A stretch of 64,000 bases of DNA from Nemania diffusa (GCA_038501195.1 JBBPUQ010000002.1:4975001-5039000), one strand, 5' to 3'; shown: positions 15,057 through 30,143, counted from the stretch's first letter. Numbers and translations are program-made. The notes: a model not told the origin generated them from the letters alone.

Positions 15057-15305
15057 TGTTATATATTAATATTTATAAAAAACAAAGCTATTAATTAAAT
15101 AACTTAATTATATATAAAAATTTAAGTATAAAAAAAAAAAAAAAAAAAAAAAATTTAGCTAATATAAAATAATAAAAATAAATAGTATATAAGCTGCTTA
15201 AAGTAGTAAACTTTAGTAATAAATAAATTTTGTAAAAAAAACGAAAAAATTGCAATATATAGCTAAAGTAACTATATAGCTTATACTAGCTACTATACTA
15301 TAACT
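15057..15305 (-). repeat. LTR of element C, right (5' LTR)
   Basis: This family 2 LTR starts tgttat and ends ctataact. Several AGCT and ACT sites survive, for instance around 15190-15305, which are lost in the left copy. It abuts the right target duplication aataa. Confidence 0.87.
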
Positions 15306-15333
15306 AATAAATTATTTTTTAAAAAAAAAAAAT

Positions 15334-15565
15334 AATTATAATTAATTAATATTATTTTAATTATTTAAATAAATTAAATAATTTTATTATTTAATTAAAT
15401 AAATAATTTTATTTATTATTATTTTAAATTGTTTTATATATATATATAAATAATTTTTTTATAAAAAAATTTTTAATTTTTTTTTTTTTTTTTATTTATA
15501 AATTTTTTATAAAATATAGCTTTATTTATTTAAAACTTTGTTTTTTTTATAAATTTTATATAATA
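15334..15565 (+). repeat. 3' LTR of element F
   Basis: This is the same LTR as 2476-2708, in the same orientation. It lies 24 bases after C's right target duplication and is preceded by a poly-A run fitting a polypurine tract. It is more heavily RIP-converted than its partner. Confidence 0.85.
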
Positions 15566-16195
15566 TTTATAATTAAATATTTTTAAATATAATTTAAAAT
15601 AAAAAAAAAATAAATTTATTAAATATTTTATTATATAAAACTTTTATAAAATAATATTTTATATAATTAAAAATATATATATTATAATTTTTTTTAAATT
15701 TAAATTATTAATAATATTTTATAAAAAATTTATATATATATATATTTTTTTTTAAATATATAATAAATATTTTATTATATATTTTTTAAATAAATTATAT
15801 ATATAAATATAAAAAATTAAAAATTATAAATTTTTTATTATAAATAATTAAATTATTAATTAATTATTATAAATTATTATTATAAAAAAAGATTTTTTTA
15901 TAATAAATTTTTATATTAAAGTTTTTTTTATTTTTTTTAAATATTTTTATAATTAATTAAAAACTTAATAAAACTATTATATTTTTTTATAATTTTAAAA
16001 TAAATAGTTTAATTTAATATATTATTTATATAAATATATTATAAATAATATTATTTATAAATTAAAAAATTATTAAATATTTTTATGTTTTTTTTTTTTA
16101 TATATAATAAAGTTTTTATATTTTTTTATTAAAATATTAATTAATATATTTTTTTTTTAAAATAATTAATAATATAAAAATTATATTTTATAAAT
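15566..16195 (-). pseudogene. Element A body, middle segment
   Basis: After the F duplication (15566-15570) the sequence resumes the order of D from about 48610 to 49240. This corresponds in D to the part downstream of RNase H in coding sense, where integrase is expected. It is saturated with A/T codons. It ends at the left target duplication of H (16191-16195, taaat). Confidence 0.65.
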
Positions 16196-16506
16196 TATTA
16201 AATTAATAATTTAATAAAGCTTATATATATATATATTTAAATATATATAATGAAAATTTAAACTAAAACTTTTATTAAATAATTAAATAAATAAAAAATA
16301 TATAAATTTATTAAAATTTATAAAACTTATAAGTTTTATATATATATATATATAAATAACTTATATATAATATTTTTAATTATAGTTTATTTTATAAAAT
16401 ATATATATAAATTAATATAAAACTTTAAAACTTAAAAATAAACTTTAAATTTTATAAATTATTTCAAATTTTTATATATATATATATATAAAAAGTTTTA
16501 TTAATA
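16196..16506 (+). repeat. 5' LTR of element H
   Basis: This 311-bp LTR contains TA-repeats at about 16333-16355 and 16477-16490, the first possibly a TATA-like box. It is the reverse complement of the LTRs of I and about 97 bp longer than H's right LTR. Confidence 0.82.
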
Positions 16507-16795
16507 TTAATTAATAATTATAAAATATAATTATAAATTAATAAAATAAAAAAACAAAGTGTAATTATAAAATAGTTTTTATATTTGATTTTTTATTTTT
16601 TATATAAAAAATAAACTATTATTTATATTAATTAAAAAAAAAAAATTAAATTAATTATTAAATAAAAAAAACTTAAATATTATAAAATTAAAATAATTTT
16701 TTATATAATAATTTAGTTATTTTTATATAAAAGTTAATAAAACTATAAACTATTTTATATATTTAATTTTTTAATTATTTTATTTATTTATTTAT

Positions 16796-16978
16796 TTGTT
16801 TATTTTTATATTTTTTTTTTTTTTCTTTATAATTATATTAAAACTTATAATAAAATTAGCTATAATAGCTATAACTACAATAGTTAAAGCTAATTATTTT
16901 AAATCTTTAAATAAAAAATTATATTTATTTTTATATAAAAATATAACTAAAAAAAGCAGTATTAATATTTTTAAATAA
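16796..16978 (+). pseudogene. Remnant frame in the gag region of element H
   Basis: An open stretch of about 60 codons lies roughly 290 bases inside H's 5' LTR, where gag is expected. From about 16855 it keeps AGC, ACT and GTT codons (A-I-I-A-I-T-T-I-V-K-A), unlike most of H. The matching part of I (about 45880-46000, minus strand) also keeps GCT/GCA codons. I recognise no gag motif. It is a relic of the copia polyprotein, not a free gene. Confidence 0.5.
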
Positions 16979-19900
16979 AAAAGCAAAACTAACTTTAAAT
17001 ATTAAAATATTATAATTAATTTAAATAATATAATTATTTTAATATAATTATTAATATATTTTATATAATATTTAAAAAAATATATATAATTAAAAATCGA
17101 AAATAAATAATTTATATAAATATTTATAATAAATTTTAATAATTAAATAAAATTTATATTTATAAATATTAATTATATATTTAAATGAATATTTATTATA
17201 ATAATTAAATATAATAAAAATATTAAAGTATATAAAAAAATGCTAAATAATTAATTTATATATATTTTTAAAAAATTCAATAAAAATAACAATAAAAAAT
17301 CAAATAATAATATATTTATATAAATAGTTTTAATATTTATATTAATAAATATATTAAAATTAACAATTATATAAATAAATTTTTTAATATTATAACTAAT
17401 TATATTAAAATTAATAATATTAATATATTATATAATATTTAATATTAATAATTAAATATTTAGTTTTTTTATATAAATAAAAACTTAAAAATTTATATTT
17501 ATTTTTAAAATTTTTATTATATATTTTATATTTTTATTTATATATAAAAATTAATTATATAAATTTTTTTTTATTTAAATTATTTATAATAATTTAATTA
17601 AAATAGTTTAATTTATTATATTTATTAAAATATAACGATTTAATTAAAACTATAATAATAAATTATATAATATATTATATAATAAAGTTTAAATTTTTAT
17701 TTTAATATATTATTGATTTAAAATTATTAAAAAATAATATTATATAATATTTTTTTTTATATTAAAAAAAAAAACTAAATAATATTATTTTAATTATATT
17801 AGTTTAATATATAAATAAAATAAAATTTATATAATATTTAATAATTATTTTAATATAATAATTAATTATAATTAATATTAAATTAATTAAATTATTATTA
17901 TTTTTATATAAATAATATAAAACAATTTAATAAAAATAATATTTAAAATATTAAAAACTATAATTAATAAATTTTAATTTATATAATATATTTTAAAATT
18001 TATTTATTATAAAAAAATATTATTTTATATAATAGTTATATAAATATATTTTAATATATTTAAATTTAAATTTATTTTAATTAATTAAAAATTTATATAT
18101 AAAGTTTTATTTTTTAATTTATAAATAATATTATAAGTTTTTTATAATTAAAAAATAAATTATTATTATATAATAAATATTTATTTTATTAATAAATAAT
18201 ATAATATTAAATATTTAAAATAATTATATAATTATAGTTTTAAAAAAAACTTTTGTTAAAAATTACAATAATTATATAATAAAAATAATAAAAATAACAA
18301 AAAATATTTTATTTATAAAAAGTTTAATTATTAATTTATTAATTATAATTAATAAAAAAAAATAAAAATAAAAAAGTAATATTTTATTATATATAATATT
18401 TTAAAATAAAAAATTTTATTATATAAAAAATATAATATATTTATATTAAATTATAAAAATAATAAAAATTTATTATATAATAATAAATTTAATAATAATT
18501 TAAATTTTAAAATTAAAAATAAAATAGTTTAATTTTTAATAAATTTAATATATTTTTATTATATAATAAAAAAAATATATATATTTAAAACTAAATATTA
18601 ATATTAAATAATTTTTATTTAAATAATTAATATAATATAAAATATTAAAAAATTTTATAAAATATAAATATAGTTAAAATTTTAATTATTAAAAAAGTTT
18701 AAATTAAAACTTTTATATAAAAAAACTTTTTTATATAAATAAATTAAACTTTAAATAATATAATAATTTAATTTAATAATATTAAAAATTTTAAAATTAT
18801 AAATATTATAATAATTTTAATATTAATTAAATTAATTAAATTTTATATTTTAAATATATTAATTTTATTTTTATTATTATTATAAAATATAAATTAATTA
18901 TATATTTATTTTAATAATATATAAAATATAATTATATAACAAAATAATATAATAATATTAATTATATAAAAATAAAAATATTTATTTTTTAATATTAACT
19001 AATTAAAAATTATAAATTATTTTATAAAATAAAATTTTTAAAAATTATATTGTTAATTTAAATATTTTTATATTAAAAAATTTATAAAATTATTATAAAA
19101 AATTAAATATAATAATATTAATATTTTAATATTTTAAAAAATTAAAAAATTTTATTATTATTATTAATTATATAATTAAACTTTAAAAAAATTTAAATTT
19201 TTATTAAAAAATAAATATAATTTTAATTATAAAATTATTATTAATATTATATAAATTAATAAATAATTAATTTTATATATAATTAATATAAATATTTTAT
19301 TTTAAATAATTAAATTTTTAAAGCTTTTAAATATATATAATATTTAAAATATATTATATTAATATTAAATTTTAATATATTAAAAATTATTTAATTATAT
19401 TATATATAATTTTAATATAAATTTTTTATTTAAAAAATTTTGCTATAATATATAATTAATTAAAAATTTATATAAAAAAATATTTATTAAAATATATTAA
19501 ATTATTAAAAAAATTAAATAAATATATATATTATTTTATTATATATTTAATATTTTATATAAAAAAATTAATTATTATATAAATAAAAAAATAATATTAT
19601 AAATAGTTATAAAAATTTTAAATAATATAATTAAATTAAATAGTTTTATATTTATTTTATTAATTTTTAAAGTTTATTTTAAAATTAATAATAATTTATT
19701 TTTTTTATTAAAAATTATTTAAAAAATAAAAGTTATATAAAAAATTATAAAAATATTAAAAAATATTTATATAAAAATTAATATTAATTAAGCTATATAA
19801 ATTAAAAATAAATTAATATTATTATATAAAATATTTTTTTTATTTTTTTAAAATAAAATTATAATATAAAAAAAACAAAAAAATTAAATAAAACTATATA

Positions 19901-20836
19901 AAATTTTTATAATTAAAAATTATAATATTATAATTAATATAATAAATAAATTAATTAATTAATATATTATATATAAATTAAATTATATTATTAATAAAAA
20001 ACTATATTTAATTTATTATATAAAAAAAATAATTTTTTATATAATTTTTTTTAAACTATTAAATAATTATAATTTTAATATAAAAATAAATTAAAAAAGT
20101 TATTTATATTTATTAATAATTAATATTTTATATTAAAAAAAATTAATAATAATATTTTAATTATATAATTAAAATAAAATAATATAATTATTATATTTAA
20201 TATATGTTTTAAATAATTAAATATAATTAAAATAAATATATTAATAATTTAAAATATATTTTAATTTATATAATATAATTTAAATAAATATAATTAAATA
20301 AAAAATTTTTAAATTAAATTTATATAAAAAGTTAAAAATAAAATAATTAAATTATATTAAAAATTTAAATTAATTATATAAAATTATAAAAATAATAATA
20401 AAATTTAATTTTTATATAAATATTAATAATTTAATATATAAATTAATAATTTATTATAGTTTTAAAACTATTATTAATTTAAAACTATAATATATATATA
20501 AAATTATAAAATATTTTTTAAATATATATATAATTATATAATAAATTAAATTAAAAAATTTATATTTATTTATTAAAAAAATTAAAAAATAAATATTTAA
20601 TAAATATTATATTTTAAATTATATAATTATTATATAAATTAATTAAATTAAAATTATATTAATATAAAATTTATTATAAATATTATTATTAAAAATTAAA
20701 TATAAAAATATTTATATATAATTTATATTTATTATATATTAAAAAAAAACTTAATAAATTTATAATTATAAAATTTTAAATAAATAATATTTTTAATATT
20801 ATATTTAAAAAATTTTTATATAAAAAAAAAATCAAA

Positions 20837-21072
20837 AGTTATAATTAATTAATATTAGCTTAATTATTTAAATAAATTAAATAATTTTATTATTTAATTA
20901 AATAAATAACTTTATTTATTACTACTTTAAACTGCTTTATATATATATATATAAGTAATTTTTTTATAAAAAAATTTTTAATTTTTTTTTTTTTTTTTTT
21001 ATTTGTAGATTTTTTATATAATATAGTTTTATTTATTTAAAGTTTTATTTTTTTTATAAGCTTTATATAACA
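20837..21072 (+). repeat. 5' LTR of element G
   Basis: This 236-bp family 1 LTR runs from agttat to ataaca. The sequence after it matches the equivalent position after D's 5' LTR, where the primer-binding site should be. Confidence 0.86.
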
Positions 21073-24000
21073 ATTTATAAATTATTTATATTTATAAAAT
21101 ATAAAAACTACTTTTAAATATTTTTTATAAAAAAATTAAACTATAATTAATTGCTGCAATAATATTAATATTTAAAAAATATATTATTTTTAAATAATAA
21201 ATTAAAAAACAAATTAATTTAACTTTTAATAAATTATAACTATTTATAATTATAAATAATAAATAGTTTTTTTTAATTTTTTATATAAAAATTAATATTT
21301 AAATATATTTTAAAAAATTTAGTTAAAATGTTTTAATTATTATAAAAGTTAAAAATAATAATAAATTAATTATTTTAACTTTTTTAATAAAAAGTTTTTA
21401 AAATTAAATATAAAACTTTTTTTTTATATATAAATATTATATTTTAAACTAAAAAAACTTTTTTTAAAAAATTAATTATTTGTTAAAAAAATATATTATT
21501 AAATTATATAAACTTAATAAAATTACTTTTTTTTTTATTTTTATTATTTTATTAAAAAAAAAAACTTAGTTTAAATTTAATAAATTAGTTAATAAAAATC
21601 CTTTTATTAACTTAATTAAATATTTTAATATTTTGTTTTAAAAAATAAAAATTAAATCTTTAATAATAATAATATATTAATAATAAATTAAAAATTTATA
21701 TAATTTAATTATATTATTTATTTAATATATATAAACTTTTATTAATTAAACTAAAAAGTTTAATAAAATTATAATTAATAAAAAAAAACAATTAAACTAT
21801 TTAATAAAAAATAATAAAAAAAAACTTATTTTTAATTTTTATTTTAAATAAACTATTAATTATTTATTTTAAAAATTAAAAATAGTTATTATTAAATATA
21901 ATTATATTTAAAAACTATTAAATAAAATTAACTAATATATTATTAATTTATTTTTTTATAAAAATAATATTTTAAAATTTATATAAACAAATAAAAAATT
22001 TTATAAATCAATTAAAATATTTATATTTGTTTTTTATAATAATAAAAACAAAAATAATATTAAATTTAAAATATAATTATATATTATAAAAAATTAACTA
22101 ATTATTAATAAAAATTAATTTATTAATAATATTATAAAAATAATTAATATTAAAACTTATATTAATAACAAAGTTATTAAATATTTATTTTTATATTTAA
22201 TTAAAAGTTATTTTAATTAATTAATTATTAATAAAGTATTTTTTAACTATTTAAAAAAAAGTTATAAAAATATAAATATTAATAAAAAATTAAAATTAAA
22301 ATAGAAATTTTTTAACTTTAATAATTAAATTTTAGTTATTTTTTTTAATTTTAAAATTAATTTTATTTAATTAGTTAAAAAAACTAAATTAAAAAAAAAA
22401 AAAATAAAAAAAATATTTTAAAAATAAATTATTTAATAAACTATTAAATATTTTTTTTAATTAATATATTAAACTTTATATTTAATTAGTTTATTAAATA
22501 TATATAAATAATAAAAAATATAATATTAAATATAAAATTAATTAATTAATTTTTTTTAATAATATAAATAAGTTTAATTAATATATTATTTATAGTAATA
22601 TTAATAATTTTTTAAAAAATATTACTAGTAATAAAAACAATAATATTAAAGTTAATAATAATAATATTAAAACTTTAATAATTTAAAGTTATAACATTTT
22701 AAATAATTTTAAATTATTAAAGTTAATAAAAAAAAGCAAATATTTTAACTGTTAGTAAAAAAAATATATTTTAAAAAACTAGTTATTAAATAATGTTAAA
22801 AAAAAATACATTTATAAAATATTATAACTATATTTATTAGTTTTTATAATAAAACAAAAGTTTTAAAAAGTATTATAAAAAAAACTAAAAAAAATAAAAT
22901 ATTAAAAAAGTAATTTTAAATAAATTAAACTTTTATTTCAAAAAAAATATTATAAAAAAATTATATAAATAATAAATTAAACTAAATAAATAAATATTTA
23001 AAAAAATAACTTTTATTATATATATATATTATAAATAGTAATAAATTTTTATTAATTATTGAAAATTTTTTTAAAAATATAAAAGCAAATATATATATAA
23101 ACATATATATATTATTTATAAAAAAAATTATAAAAATATTAAATTTTTTTATAATTATTTAATTTTGTTTTTAATTAATTTTTAAATATAATAATAAAAA
23201 AAACCAAAATATTAAAATTATTTTATTAATATTTTTATAAATATAAAAAAAAAGTTTAAAAATATATTTTTAACAGTAATATTTTTTTAAATATATAAAA
23301 TAATTATTAAAAAACTTTAGTTTTAAAAATATAATATATTTTTTAATTGTTAAAAATATAAACTAATATTTTTATTTAATTATTTTTTTAATTAATATTT
23401 TAATTAAAATTTAAATATAAATTAAATAAAAATATATTTTATAAATTTTAAATATTAAATAAATATTAACTATTAAAATATAAAATTTTTTTAAAAAAAA
23501 AAATAATAATTATATTAAAAAAAAAATATTAAAAAAAATTAAATAATATTTTAAATTTTAATTATTAAATGATTTAATTTTATTAAAAAAAATATAGTTA
23601 AAATATAATATAATTTAAATAATAGTTTGATTTTTTTTATAAAATTAAAAAAAAAAAAACTTAAAAAAAAAACAAAAAAATTGCTTTATATTAAAAAGTT
23701 AATAGTTTAAATTTTTACAAAATATAATAAAATAAATTAAAATAATATAAAATTAAACTTTTAATAAAAATAGCTAATATTATTATAGTTATATTTAATA
23801 TAATAATTTTATATAATAATTTTATATAAAAAATATAAATTATAACTATTTATAAAATCGATAAATTTATTAATAATAAAAAAAAAGTTTTTTTTAATAA
23901 AAAAAAAAAAAAGCTTTATAAAAAAACTTTATAAATAATTTTTAAAAAATATTATAACTTGTTATATATATTTAATAAAATAAATTTTAATATTTTTTTT

Positions 24001-24084
24001 TTTATTAGTTTAAAATAAATTATAAAATAAAATTTATTAAAAATAAAACTTTTAATAATTTTTAATATAGCTTTTTATATAAAA

Positions 24085-25240
24085 TATTATTAAATAAATT
24101 AAAAACTATTTATAAATATTTAATTAATAATTTATATAAAAAATTTATTAAATTTAATAATATATTTTATATTTTTTTTATATTATTTATAAAAAAATTA
24201 AAAAAAAAGTTTAAATTTTATATAAATTATTAAAAATTTAACAAATTAATAAAAAAAAAAAAAAAATTTTTATTTTTAATTAAAAAAATATTATTATAAT
24301 TTTTTAAAATTAATATATTTATTAAATTAAATATAAAATAAACATTTAATTAAATATATATAAAGTTTAAATAAAAAAATTTAATAATTTTTTATATTTA
24401 TTATAAATTTTTTAAATATAAAATATTTTTATTTAGTTTTATTAATAGTTTTATTATATTTTAAAAATATATTAATAATATATTATTTAATTATTTAAAT
24501 AATTTTTATAATATATATATAAACAATATATTTATTTATTTAATTAATTTAAAAAATTATTAAAAATATATATAAATAATACTATAATAATTATATATTA
24601 TAAAATTTTAAATAAATTTAAAAAAGTTTAAATTTTATATTATAAAAATTAAATTTTTAAAATATATTATTAATATAAATAATATTTAAATTAATTTAGC
24701 TAAAATAAAAATAATAAAAAATTAAAAAGTTTTTATAACTATAAAAAAAATATAGTTTTTTTTAAAATTTTATAATTTTTATAAAAAGTTTATAAAAAAT
24801 TATAATTAAATTATTAATTTTATAATATAATTAATAATAAAAAAAGTAGCTTTTTTATAAATTAATAAATATAACTAAATATTTTTATAATTAAAAAAAG
24901 TTTTTATATTTTATTTAATATTATAATATTATAAATATAATTTATTTATTAAAATTAAAACTAATATTTTTAATAATATAATTATAAATATTTTATTTTA
25001 AAAATATAAAAATAACTAATATTTTATTATATATTATTTTAAAACTTTATATAATATTAAATTAAATTATAAAATTTTTAATAAAAAATGTTTATAATAT
25101 TTTTAACTTTTAAAAAATAATAATTTAAATTAATTAATAGCTATATTAAGTTTTTTTTAATAATAATAAATTATTAAATTTTAAAATATTTTAGTTAAAA
25201 ATAATATTTAAATTTATAATAAATAAAATAAATAAACTTA
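24085..25240 (+). pseudogene. Element G reverse transcriptase/RNase H remnant
   Basis: This stretch aligns by eye with F 5380-6530 and, reverse complemented, with D 50390-49250. B is inserted downstream of it at 25491. Stops are dense and no catalytic motif survives in readable form. Confidence 0.55.
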
Positions 25241-25491
25241 TTTATAAAATATAACTTTTATATTATTTATTATTTTAAAAAAAAAAACATATTAATTAAT
25301 ATTTTAATAAAAAAATATAAAAATTTTATTATATAAAAAAATAAAAAAAAAATATAAAAATATTTAATAATTTTTTAATTATTAAATAATATAGTTTATA
25401 ATATATTTATATAAATAATATTTTAAATTAAATTATTTATTATAAAATTATAAAAAAATATAAAAATTTTATTAAATTTTTAATTAATTAT

Positions 25492-25750
25492 TGTTATATG
25501 TTAATATTTGTAAAAAACAGAGCTATTGATTAAATAACTTAATTATATATAAAAATTTAAGTATAAAAAAAAAAAAAAAAAACAAAAAATCTAGCTAATA
25601 TAAAATAATAGAAATAAATAGTATATAAGCTGTTTAAAACAATAAGCTTTAGCAATAAATAAATTTTGTAAAAAAAAAAAAAAAAAAAAAAAAATTGCAA
25701 TATATAGCTAAAATAACTATATAGCTTATACTAGCTATTATATTATAACT
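25492..25750 (-). repeat. LTR of element B, left (3' LTR)
   Basis: This family 2 LTR starts TGTTATATG and ends ATAACT. Compared with the right LTR it is strongly RIP-converted; for example a GAAGAAGAAG-type stretch in the right copy is a pure A run here. Confidence 0.9.
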
Positions 25751-28479
25751 ACTTTTTTTAAAAAAAAAAATAAACTTTTATACAAACAATAATTAAATTA
25801 AATACTTTTTAATAAAAAAAAAAATTATTTTAAGTATTTATTTATAAGTTTTGTTTTAAACTTTTTATTTATTATATTATTTTATAAGTTTTTTTATATT
25901 TAATTATTAAATAATAATTTATTAAAATTTATTTTATATAAATTAAATTTTATATGTTTTTTTTTTTATATAATTATTTAATATTTTTTTTAATAGTTTT
26001 ATTATTATTAAAATATAACTTTATAAATTTATTTTTTATTTTTGTTTTTAATTATTTTTTTAAATATATTAAAAGTTTTATTATATTTAAATAGTTTTAA
26101 TAAAATTAATATAAAAATAATATATTATTTTTAAAGTTTTTAATTAAATATTATTTATTGTTAATATTTTAGTTTTATTATATAATTTAATATTGAAGCT
26201 TTTTATAATATAATTGTAAAATTTAAATTTTTTTAACAATAAACTTTTTTTTTTTTTTTAATTTAATTAATTTTTTAGCAAAATTTTTTAACTTTTGTTT
26301 AAATAAAAAATTATTAAAATATTTTTGTAATTTATTTATATAATATTTATTAATTATTTTTTAAAAATTTAGAACTTTTAATATATATATATTTTTTTTA
26401 TATATTAAAATTTTAAAAAATTATTAAATTATTAAAAAGTTTAATTTATTAAAAAGTTTATTTATAATTTATAACTGTTATTTTTTTAAAATAAATATAT
26501 AATTGTTTATATTAAAGTTAAGTTTTTTTTTTTTTTTATTTGTTTAATAAACTATTTTTTTTTGAATTTTTTATATATTTGTTTTTATAATTACAATATA
26601 ATCTACTATAGTTCAAACTTTCTTTTATTTTTATTTTTAAATATATTGTTTTTATATAGTTATTTTTTTTAATTTTTTATTAATAGTTTAATAATTTTAA
26701 TCAAAATAAAAAAATATAAAAAAGCTTATTTTTATTTTATAAAAAAACAACTTTGTTAATTTATATAATATAAATGTTTAAATATAATTTATAACAAAAA
26801 TTCGATTTAATTAATTGTTTTAAAAGTAATTTATATAAAGTTATAACTTTTAGTTTAAATATTTATTTATAATTTTTATTTAGTTTATTATTTTATAATA
26901 GTTTAATAATATAAAAATATAAATAATTTTTATTAGTTTATTTAATTTATTTATAAAAGCTAAAATAAATTAGAATTTTTTATTAATAGTTATAATAATA
27001 AATATATTAAATATTTAAAAAAAATTTTTATAATATATTTTTATAATATTTTTTACTATTGTTTTTATTATATAAAATATTATTTATGTTTTTTTATTTA
27101 ATTGATTTATTATAATTAATATATTATTATATTTTTTGTAATTTTTTAGCATTTATTTAAAGTTTATAACTAAATGTTTTTATACTTAGTTTAATATTAG
27201 CAATAGTTGTAGTTTTTTTGAAATTTTGTTTTTTAATACTTTAACAAATTAATATTTTAAATAGTTTAATATATAAATTTAATAATTTTTAAACAGTTTA
27301 AACTATTAATATTGTTTATATATTAATTGTTTTATTTTTTTTATACTTAAATAAATTATAATTATATAGTTATAAATTTTAAAAATTAATTAAATATATA
27401 AGTTTATATAATTAAATATAACTAGTTTTTTTTAATAAAAAATAAGTTTTTTTTTTAAAGTTTATAAGTTGTTTAGTTTTTTGTTTTTTATTTTTTAATA
27501 ATATATTTTTATAACAAAGTTAATATAGTTTTACTTAAAAATATAATTAATAAACTAATAACTTATTAACTATTTCAAGTTTTTTTTTAAGTTGTTTTAA
27601 ATAATAATAATAACAACAGTTATACTATTTGTTATTTATTTTAAATATTTTTTATTAAAAAATATAAATATAATTAAATATTATTATATATTTTTTTTAT
27701 TTTTTTAAATAACTAAATCTTTTTATTTATAAAATAAAACGTTTATAATAATATTTTTTTTATTTAAGCAATAAATAATTATAAAATTATATTTTAAAAA
27801 AAATGTTGCTTAATTAGCTTATTTTAAATTAAAGTATTACTTTTAACTGAAATATTTTAATATTTTATAATTTGTAATAATAAAAAACAGCTTTTTTTAT
27901 TAATTACTTATTAGTTTTAGTTTTTATTTTTTTAGTGCTAGTATTATTGCTAGCAGTTTTTTGTTATAAATGTTATAATTTAATTTTATATTATATAAAG
28001 TTTTAAAATAATAAACTATTAAATATTATTTTTTTTTATAAAACTAAAATATTACTTTTGTAACTATTTTATTAAAAACATTAGTTTTTATTTTAATAAA
28101 TAAACTATAGTTATAGTAGTTTAAAATAAAAAATATAATTAAGCTTTTTTTTAAAAATTTAAAAGCTTTTTTATATTAAAAAGTTTATATAAAAAAAACT
28201 TTTTTTTTTATTAATTAGTTTAGTAATTTAGTTATTTTGCTATAGTTTTTTATAAATTTTTAATAAAAGTTATAAAAACTTAAAAAAAACTATATATTTT
28301 TAATAATAGTAAAAAATTTTTATTTATATATTATTTTAATTTTGTTAAAATTTATTTATATTTTATTTATACTAATAATATAACTTAAAAATTTAGTTTT
28401 AGTTATATAAAATTTCGATTTTTTTAAATCAGTTTATAAACTAGTATTTTTTAATTGTTATAATACTTTTTTTATATGT

Positions 28480-28990
28480 TTTTTATATTTAATTAAGTTG
28501 TTAAAATAAATAAAAATGTTATTTATATAAATATTGTAAAAATTATTTAAATAATTAAACAAAATATTGTTTATATATTTTTAAAATATAAAAAATCTAT
28601 TAATAAGCTTAAAAAGTAATATTTTATACTAATAAACTTTATAACAAATATAAAAAATAGTTAAGTTTTTTTTATTTAGATTTATATAAATTTAGTAAAA
28701 TATTTATTTTATATTGATTTTTGTAAAAATTTTTGTTTTAAAAATTTAAAATAATATTTTTTTAATTAATAGTAATAAATAGCGATTTTTTTTTATAAAA
28801 GTATTAAACTTTTAATAATTAATATAAAATTGCAATTTATTATATAGTTTATTTATAAATAAAACAAAAAATATAAACAAAGTATTGTTTAATTTAATAA
28901 ATTTTTTTTATAAATTGTTTATTAAATATTTTTTTATAACTTTTAATTTATTTATAAATATTTTATATAAAAACAAGTATTTTAAGTTTT
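28480..28990 (-). pseudogene. Element B Ty3/gypsy reverse transcriptase remnant
   Basis: On the minus strand, one main frame read through TAA stops gives the ordered blocks of a Ty3/gypsy reverse transcriptase. A K-Y-L...N-L...F-I block comes first, then I-N-Y-x-K-F-N followed by K-K-N-R-Y (family: DYRxLNxxTxKNRYPLP), a F-K-L block (family: PFGLTNAP) with K-Y-I-N-N-I-L after it, and Y-I-N-N-I-F-I-Y (family: YLDDILIYS) near 28535-28505. Both catalytic aspartates of YxDD are asparagine, as expected from TpG-to-TpA changes in the coding strand. Many glutamine and tryptophan positions are stops. The enzyme would copy the element's RNA into DNA; here it is dead. Confidence 0.82.
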
Positions 28991-29948
28991 TTAGTTTTTT
29001 GTTGTTTATAAATTTAATATAATAATTTATTTATAAATAATATAAAAATAAAATATTAAAATCTACTTTATTAAACATTTAAAATAAGTTATAATATTTA
29101 TTAAAAATAACTTTAAAAGTTTTTTATTATAGCTTGTTGTTTTTTTTTATAAAAAGATTTTTAACTTTTTTATTAGCAATAATTTTATTAATTTTATAAA
29201 TATTAATAATACAAATATTTTTAACTAGTTTGTTTTATTTTATTAAAAATTAAAAAGCTATAATATTTATATTAATTATATTAATATTTAATTATTTTTT
29301 ATATTATTTAATTTTATTTTTTTATATATAATATAAGCTTTAAATATTAGCTTTTTATTTTTTTAATATATTAAAGTTAGCTTTTTTAATTAATATATAC
29401 TGTTGTTTTTTTTTTTTTTAATAAGTTTTTTTTTATATAAAAAATAGCTCTTTTTTAAAAATACAGTTTATTTTTTTTAAACTTTTTTTTTTAAAATTTT
29501 TTCGTTTTAGTATTTATATAAAAGCTTTAAGCTTTATATTGTTAGTTTTAGCTGTTTTTTTTTAAAACTTGCATTTTTTTTCGTTTTTTTTTAAGTTTAT
29601 ATTTTTTTATACTATATTTTAATTATAACTAAAATGTTGTAACTATATATTAGCTTAATTTATATTAATAGTATATTTTATGTTATAGTTAGTAAATAAA
29701 ATAAACAAAAATAAAAGTTAATTTTTTTAACAATTAAAAAAAATATTATATTTTTAAAATTATAACTTTTTTAAAATAAAGTTGTTTTATATATTAATAA
29801 TATATAAAAATATTTTCTAAAATATATGTTTTTTTATTTTTATAATAACTTTAAAAGTTTAATTAATTTTTTGTTTATTTTGTTTGTTATATTTTATTAT
29901 ATTTTAAAGTATAAATTAAATTAAAAATAAGTTTAAATATTTTATAAT

Positions 29949-30143
29949 TTATTTAATAAAAGTAATATTTATATATATATATATACTTGCTTTTATATTT
30001 TTAAAAATATTTTTAATAATTAATAATAGTTTATTATAACTTATAATATAAATATATAAAAAAAACTTTTTTTTTAAATATTTATTTATAGTGTTTAGTT
30101 TATTAATAAGTTTTAAAAATATTTTCTTTAAAAAAAAAATCAT
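29949..30143 (-). pseudogene. Pol/protease-region remnant of element B
   Basis: A 64-codon open stretch on the minus strand lies about 1 kb upstream of B's reverse transcriptase in coding sense. It is clearly homologous to the stretch at 51317-51529 in D: both share I-N-K-Y-L-K-K, a following L-Y-I block, and F-K-N-I plus S-I-Y-I blocks in order. Position suggests the linker or protease part of gag-pol, but I see no aspartic protease D-S/T-G triad. Confidence 0.55.

Larger units (their letters stand above)
8550..15305 (-). mobile_element. Element C: Ty3/gypsy LTR retrotransposon (family 2) inside F
   Basis: LTRs lie at 8550-8795 and 15057-15305, with a perfect 5-bp target duplication aataa (8545-8549, 15306-15310). 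Its 6,756 bp compare with 6,786 bp for B, and the body is collinear with B throughout. It inserted a few dozen bases from F's 3' LTR: the interrupted F sequence (to 8549, resuming at 15311) matches the end of D and G. Coding sense is minus, inferred from B. RIP is near-saturating in the body, but the right LTR, which is the 5' LTR, keeps clearly more C and G. Confidence 0.9.
2476..15565 (+). mobile_element. Element F: Ty3/gypsy LTR retrotransposon (family 1) inside A, itself split by C
   Basis: F is inverted relative to A. Its LTRs are 2476-2708 (5') and 15334-15565 (3'), and the target duplication tttat is at 2471-2475 and 15566-15570. Element A reads continuously across this site when compared with D near 48610. 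Removing C and its duplication leaves about 6.33 kb, roughly 350 bp shorter than sister copy G. Most of the shortage is a deletion of about 240 bp near 3033 relative to G 21408-21645, plus about 60 bp missing relative to G 23990-24060. The reverse-transcriptase region corresponds to about 5380-6530 on the plus strand. G+C content is a few percent and all frames are closed by stops. Confidence 0.87.
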